Assembly (NCBI GenBank): GCA_934678955.1
Contig: CAKUSI010000108.1
Location: 1-10,905 of the forward strand
Direction of reading: 5' to 3'
Length of the DNA stretch: 10,905 nt
DNA from: an uncultured Austwickia sp.
Lineage (GTDB): Bacteria > Actinomycetota > Actinomycetes > Actinomycetales > Dermatophilaceae
Within the stretch, counting starts at the first letter, position 1. Every line of letters begins with the position of its first letter. The notes beneath the pieces were generated by a model that was not told the DNA's origin, made no database searches, and saw only the letters and a program-made list of their open reading frames with translations. Both the position numbers and the translations under genes were made by a program. This document shows positions 6,975 through 10,905 of the stretch, one piece after another.

Positions 6975-8102
6975 CTCGGCGCTGGCAGAGTCGGCGGACG
7001 GCCCGATCGAGGACAGCACCCGTCGGCCCTGCTCCAGCCCGGCGTCGAAGACCGCCTCGTTCTCGAAGACATAGTCGAGGAGGCCGCGACGCTCGTGCAG
7101 CTCGATCTCGTGGAGCTCGATGTGGTGGTATCCCGCGCTCGACAGCTCCCCAGAGGCCAGAAGCGCGTTGACCAGCATGATCTGGCCCCGCTCCCCGGCG
7201 TACGATCCGTCGAAGAACACCTGGTTCTTCAGGTCCTGGATCGCCGCGAAGCTCCTCGGCAGGTCCTCCCCCGTCCACGCGTGCGCGAGGGGCCGCACCG
7301 CCACGATGTCGGTGGCCGGCCACAGCTCAGAGAGCATCATCTGGCGGAAGTAGGCCCCGTCGAGGAAGCCCGAGGACTTGTCGAAGCCGTATTCGTACAA
7401 CCACAGCCCGTCCTTGATCGCCTGCGCGGTGATCCGCTGGTAGACGGTCCGTGGCCGGTGCCGGCTCTCCCGGCCGGGGTCGTAGTCGTCGCGGCGGCCT
7501 GTGCGCCGCTCGTAGAGGTCCAAGGCGGCGGGGTTGAGGTGGACGTGCTCCAGCCCCGCGGCCGGGTGGTAGCTGTTGAACACGATCGCCACGTCGGCCG
7601 TGTTGAACCGGGCCGCCATCTCCTCGTAGTACTGGTCCGGAAAGTCGGGCACCAGCATCCGCCCCGGCGCGATCGCCAACGACTGTTCCAGCCAGGAGAC
7701 GCGCGGCCACCCGAGGGCGATCTTGAACCACGCCCTCCAGTAGTTGCGGACCAGGTCCTTCGGGTACTCCCACCGGGCCGGACGGACCGCGCCGCGCACC
7801 CCGAACAGGCCCAGGAGGGCCGTGTCCAGGTCTCGGATCCCGGTGCGCTCGCCCTGGGCGATCAACTCCCGAAGTGGCTCGCGCAAGGAGGGACCCCGAT
7901 CCCCGGCCAACAGAAACTCGTCCACCCAGGCGAGCTGCCCGGAGGTGCACGAGATGATCAGCGGCTTGATCTGCAGGTCTCGGACGGCCTGCAGCACTCC
8001 CGCGCCGAACGCGTTGCTGCCGGCCAGTCCGCCCAGCGCCAGCCCCACCGAGCCCGGGGTGGCGCGCTCCCGTTCCTGGCGGATGCGCTGCGTGGTGGTC
8101 AT
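6972..8102 (-). CDS. Divergent patatin-like phospholipase family protein
   Basis: A 376-residue protein with the patatin (Ser-Asp dyad) layout. Residues 20-37 (GLALGGLAGS and FGAGVL) match the Gly-rich oxyanion segment that opens the domain. Ser54 in SCTSGQ sits where the nucleophile elbow GxSxG is expected, and Asp248 in FLDGAYF matches the D-G-A/G dyad motif. The elbow is atypical: the flanking glycines are replaced by Cys52 and Gln56. If active it would hydrolyse acyl esters of lipids; it could also be a non-catalytic relative. No signal peptide or membrane segment is evident, so it is probably cytoplasmic. The tail includes an HIELHEIELHE stretch. The start is ATG at 8102; upstream there is CAGGGT six bases before it, an imperfect -10 match, and also a weak AGGG Shine-Dalgarno sequence. 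It sits between guaB and guaB3, nine bases from the latter. Confidence 0.78.
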   Translation of the reverse strand: MTTTQRIRQERERATPGSVGLALGGLAGSNAFGAGVLQAVRDLQIKPLIISCTSGQLAWVDEFLLAGDRGPSLREPLRELIAQGERTGIRDLDTALLGLFGVRGAVRPARWEYPKDLVRNYWRAWFKIALGWPRVSWLEQSLAIAPGRMLVPDFPDQYYEEMAARFNTADVAIVFNSYHPAAGLEHVHLNPAALDLYERRTGRRDDYDPGRESRHRPRTVYQRITAQAIKDGLWLYEYGFDKSSGFLDGAYFRQMMLSELWPATDIVAVRPLAHAWTGEDLPRSFAAIQDLKNQVFFDGSYAGERGQIMLVNALLASGELSSAGYHHIELHEIELHERRGLLDYVFENEAVFDAGLEQGRRVLSSIGPSADSASAE

Positions 8103-8128
8103 GCCTTCACCCTGCCACTCGCGGCCGA

Positions 8129-8142
8129 CAACGCCCCCGTTG
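8129..8142. other. Small hairpin upstream of the patatin-like gene
   Basis: A perfect 5-bp inverted repeat (CAACG, loop CCCC, CGTTG) lies about 27 bases upstream of the patatin-like ATG. It may be part of termination after guaB or a chance structure. Confidence 0.2.
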
Positions 8143-8160
8143 GGTTGCTGTGACCTGCAC

Positions 8161-8191
8161 GGCGGGAACGCAGGACGCGAGGCACCCCGCC
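8161..8191 (-). terminator. Candidate hairpin after guaB
   Basis: GGCGGG at 8161-8166 pairs with CCCGCC at 8186-8191 across a 19-base loop, starting four bases past the guaB stop. The stem is all G-C, but the loop is long and no T-tract follows. It could partially terminate guaB transcription in the 93-base gap before the patatin-like gene. Confidence 0.3.
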
Positions 8192-8195
8192 CAGC

Positions 8196-9719
<1,524 letters not shown>

Positions 9720-9771
9720 CGAGCCGGCCCCGGAGGCATTCGGCCTGGTCACCCTCGGGGCTCTCGACAGG

Positions 9772-10905
9772 TCATCGATGCAGGACGCAGGACCATCCCG
9801 TCGGGGTCGGCAGGCACGTCCACGTCCCGCTGGGCCGCGCCCGCAGCGACGGCGCGCTCGCGGCGAGCCCTGGCGCTGGCCCCTGTCGCGGCGCCCTGGT
9901 GCGTTCCGGCGGGGGCTGCGGGGTCGTGGGCAACGCCTGTGGCGCGGTCGTGGGTGCGCCCGCAGCGCTCTCGGGGGCCGGATCGGCGCTGGGTTGCGGC
10001 TGGGGGCTCGGCTGCGGCGTCAGCGACGGCACCTCGACCGGCGAGGGGGCCGGTACGGGGGTGCCCGACGACGGGACTGTCGCGCCGTCCTGTGGCTGCT
10101 CGGGCGCGGATGACTCCTCCGGCTGCGCCACTGGCTCCGACGACGGGGCGGGCTCGTCAGGCGCGTCCGGGACGAAGGGAGCCGGCTCATCCGACGACGG
10201 CGGCGCGGACGCCGGCGCCGTCTCGCCGTCGCTAGGAGACGGCGGGTTGGAGGATGACGACGGCCACGTCGTCAGGAGCGCCGGAGGGAACGGCCGCAGA
10301 GTGAACGGACGTGACGGCGTCGTCACCGGGGTGATCGGTCTCCCGGTCCGGGAGAAGGTTTTCGATTTCCCCCGTGTTGGAGAGCTCTCCTCGTCGGACT
10401 CGTCCCCGCCAGGCCGCGTCGGCCGGGTGGGGCGAGTCGGGTGTGTCGGATGAGTGCGCGTCGGCTGGGTCGAAGCGTCCGGGTCCTGGGGAGGAGTGGT
10501 CGGAAGCGTGGGGACCGGCTCGAGCGTGCCCCGCGGGGGGGTCGGCTTCGGCCCTGGCGGCGTGGTCTGCGCCGGAAGGGGCACCACGACGGTCGCGGAC
10601 GTCGGGGAGGGCAAGGTCGGGATCGCCGTCGGCGACGGGCCGGCCGGGAGCCCGGGCAGCGCCGGCGTGCCGCCGTCGAACGGAGTGGTCGTGGTGGAGC
10701 CCGGAGCGGTCGGGACGGTCACGGAAGGCGGGGGCGAGGGTTTGGTGAACGGGTCGAGGTGGCCGGTCCCGGTTGCGAGGCCCACGGCCAGCGCGCCCGC
10801 CGCGACCACGCCCCCGGCGATCGCACCCCCGGACATCCCGCTTGCCACCGCGCCGCCCGCCGCGGCTGCGGCGGCCCCCGCCGCCGCCGTCGACATGGCG
10901 GCACC
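9772..10905 (-). CDS. Ala-rich/Pro-rich membrane-anchored protein, N-terminus outside window; possible anti-sigma factor tail
   Basis: The reading frame stays open to the window edge, so the true start is probably beyond it; an ATG at 10896 exists, but the Ala-rich coding pattern continues upstream of it. Counting from that ATG, residues ~1-42 are almost all Ala, Gly and Val and may form a membrane segment. Residues ~43-357 are low-complexity Pro/Ser/Thr/Ala with acidic patches, including THP/TRP tripeptide repeats (147-162). The tail has two Trp-Cys pairs (WTC, Cys361; WSC, Cys370) and ends CVLHR, so a disulfide loop outside the cell is possible. No enzyme domain is visible. In mycobacteria the gene near this position encodes RsdA, an Ala/Pro-rich anti-sigma-D factor, which makes an RsdA-like role a reasonable guess. 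A sigma factor with a long tail, or an unrelated wall-spanning protein, are alternatives. Confidence 0.7.
   Translation of the reverse strand, partial: GAAMSTAAAGAAAAAAGGAVASGMSGGAIAGGVVAAGALAVGLATGTGHLDPFTKPSPPPSVTVPTAPGSTTTTPFDGGTPALPGLPAGPSPTAIPTLPSPTSATVVVPLPAQTTPPGPKPTPPRGTLEPVPTLPTTPPQDPDASTQPTRTHPTHPTRPTRPTRPGGDESDEESSPTRGKSKTFSRTGRPITPVTTPSRPFTLRPFPPALLTTWPSSSSNPPSPSDGETAPASAPPSSDEPAPFVPDAPDEPAPSSEPVAQPEESSAPEQPQDGATVPSSGTPVPAPSPVEVPSLTPQPSPQPQPSADPAPESAAGAPTTAPQALPTTPQPPPERTRAPRQGPAPGLAASAPSLRARPSGTWTCLPTPTGWSCVLHR
10411..10458. repeat. Short coding repeat for THP/TRP tripeptides
   Basis: On the minus strand this stretch encodes a run of Thr-(His/Arg)-Pro tripeptides inside the Pro-rich tail. 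The nine-base units are imperfect. It is followed by an acidic, Ser-rich patch (GGDESDEESS). It probably forms an extended spacer. Confidence 0.6.

Noticed and set aside
5370..8153. Very long plus-strand open frame opposite the ALDH, guaB3 and patatin-like genes
   Set aside because: It runs across three recognisable minus-strand genes and their boundaries, has no family likeness, and is explained by strong G/C bias at third codon positions on the other strand.
9899..10453. Gly/Ser-rich plus-strand frame opposite the Pro-rich protein
   Set aside because: It is the complement of Pro/Ala/Thr codons. The minus-strand frame is longer, stays open to the window edge, and has its stop just upstream of guaB, so it is the better candidate.

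Overview
The window is high-GC DNA from an actinobacterium. Third codon positions are strongly G/C-rich in every gene, and guaB is followed by guaB3 and an Ala/Pro-rich protein lies just upstream, as in the sigD-rsdA-guaB2-guaB3 region of mycobacteria. A SURF1-DUF3817 pair next to guaA points the same way. My guess within Actinomycetes is Propionibacteriales or a relative, at low confidence. Almost everything is on the minus strand; the only plus-strand gene is a partial one at the left edge.

Reading in the direction of minus-strand transcription (right to left): the C-terminal part of an Ala-rich, then Pro/Ser/Thr-rich, probably membrane-anchored protein (9772-10905, 5' end outside the window); IMP dehydrogenase guaB (8196-9707); a divergent patatin-like hydrolase (6972-8102); the IMPDH-related guaB3 (5835-6962); a succinate-semialdehyde dehydrogenase-type ALDH (4125-5777), followed by a strong hairpin at 4091-4115; SURF1 (3154-3996) overlapping a DUF3817 membrane protein (2792-3157); GMP synthase guaA (1142-2740); and a two-TM, acidic-repeat, SnoaL-like fusion (214-1101). 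The last gene converges on the 3' end of a radical SAM/SPASM gene (1-165, plus strand).

Functionally this is mainly the guanine-nucleotide branch: GuaB makes XMP from IMP, GuaA makes GMP from XMP, and GuaB3 is a relative of uncertain activity. Interleaved are a respiratory assembly factor (SURF1), an aldehyde dehydrogenase and several poorly understood proteins. I see no tRNA, rRNA, CRISPR, IS element, phage or toxin-antitoxin module, and no gene-free stretch over 300 bases.

The most interesting pattern is in the starts. guaB, guaB3, guaA and SURF1 each have a TANNNT hexamer ending exactly 6 or 7 nt before the start codon and no Shine-Dalgarno sequence, which is the layout of leaderless transcripts. 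The operon-internal genes (DUF3817, ALDH, SnoaL fusion) have purine-rich Shine-Dalgarno-like sequences instead. The guaB3 hexamer contains the stop codon of the gene before it. A fifth such hexamer sits inside the SnoaL fusion, just before an in-frame ATG that would release the soluble domain alone. I do not see a clearly new multi-gene system; this is a conserved housekeeping neighbourhood with a few unusual proteins.
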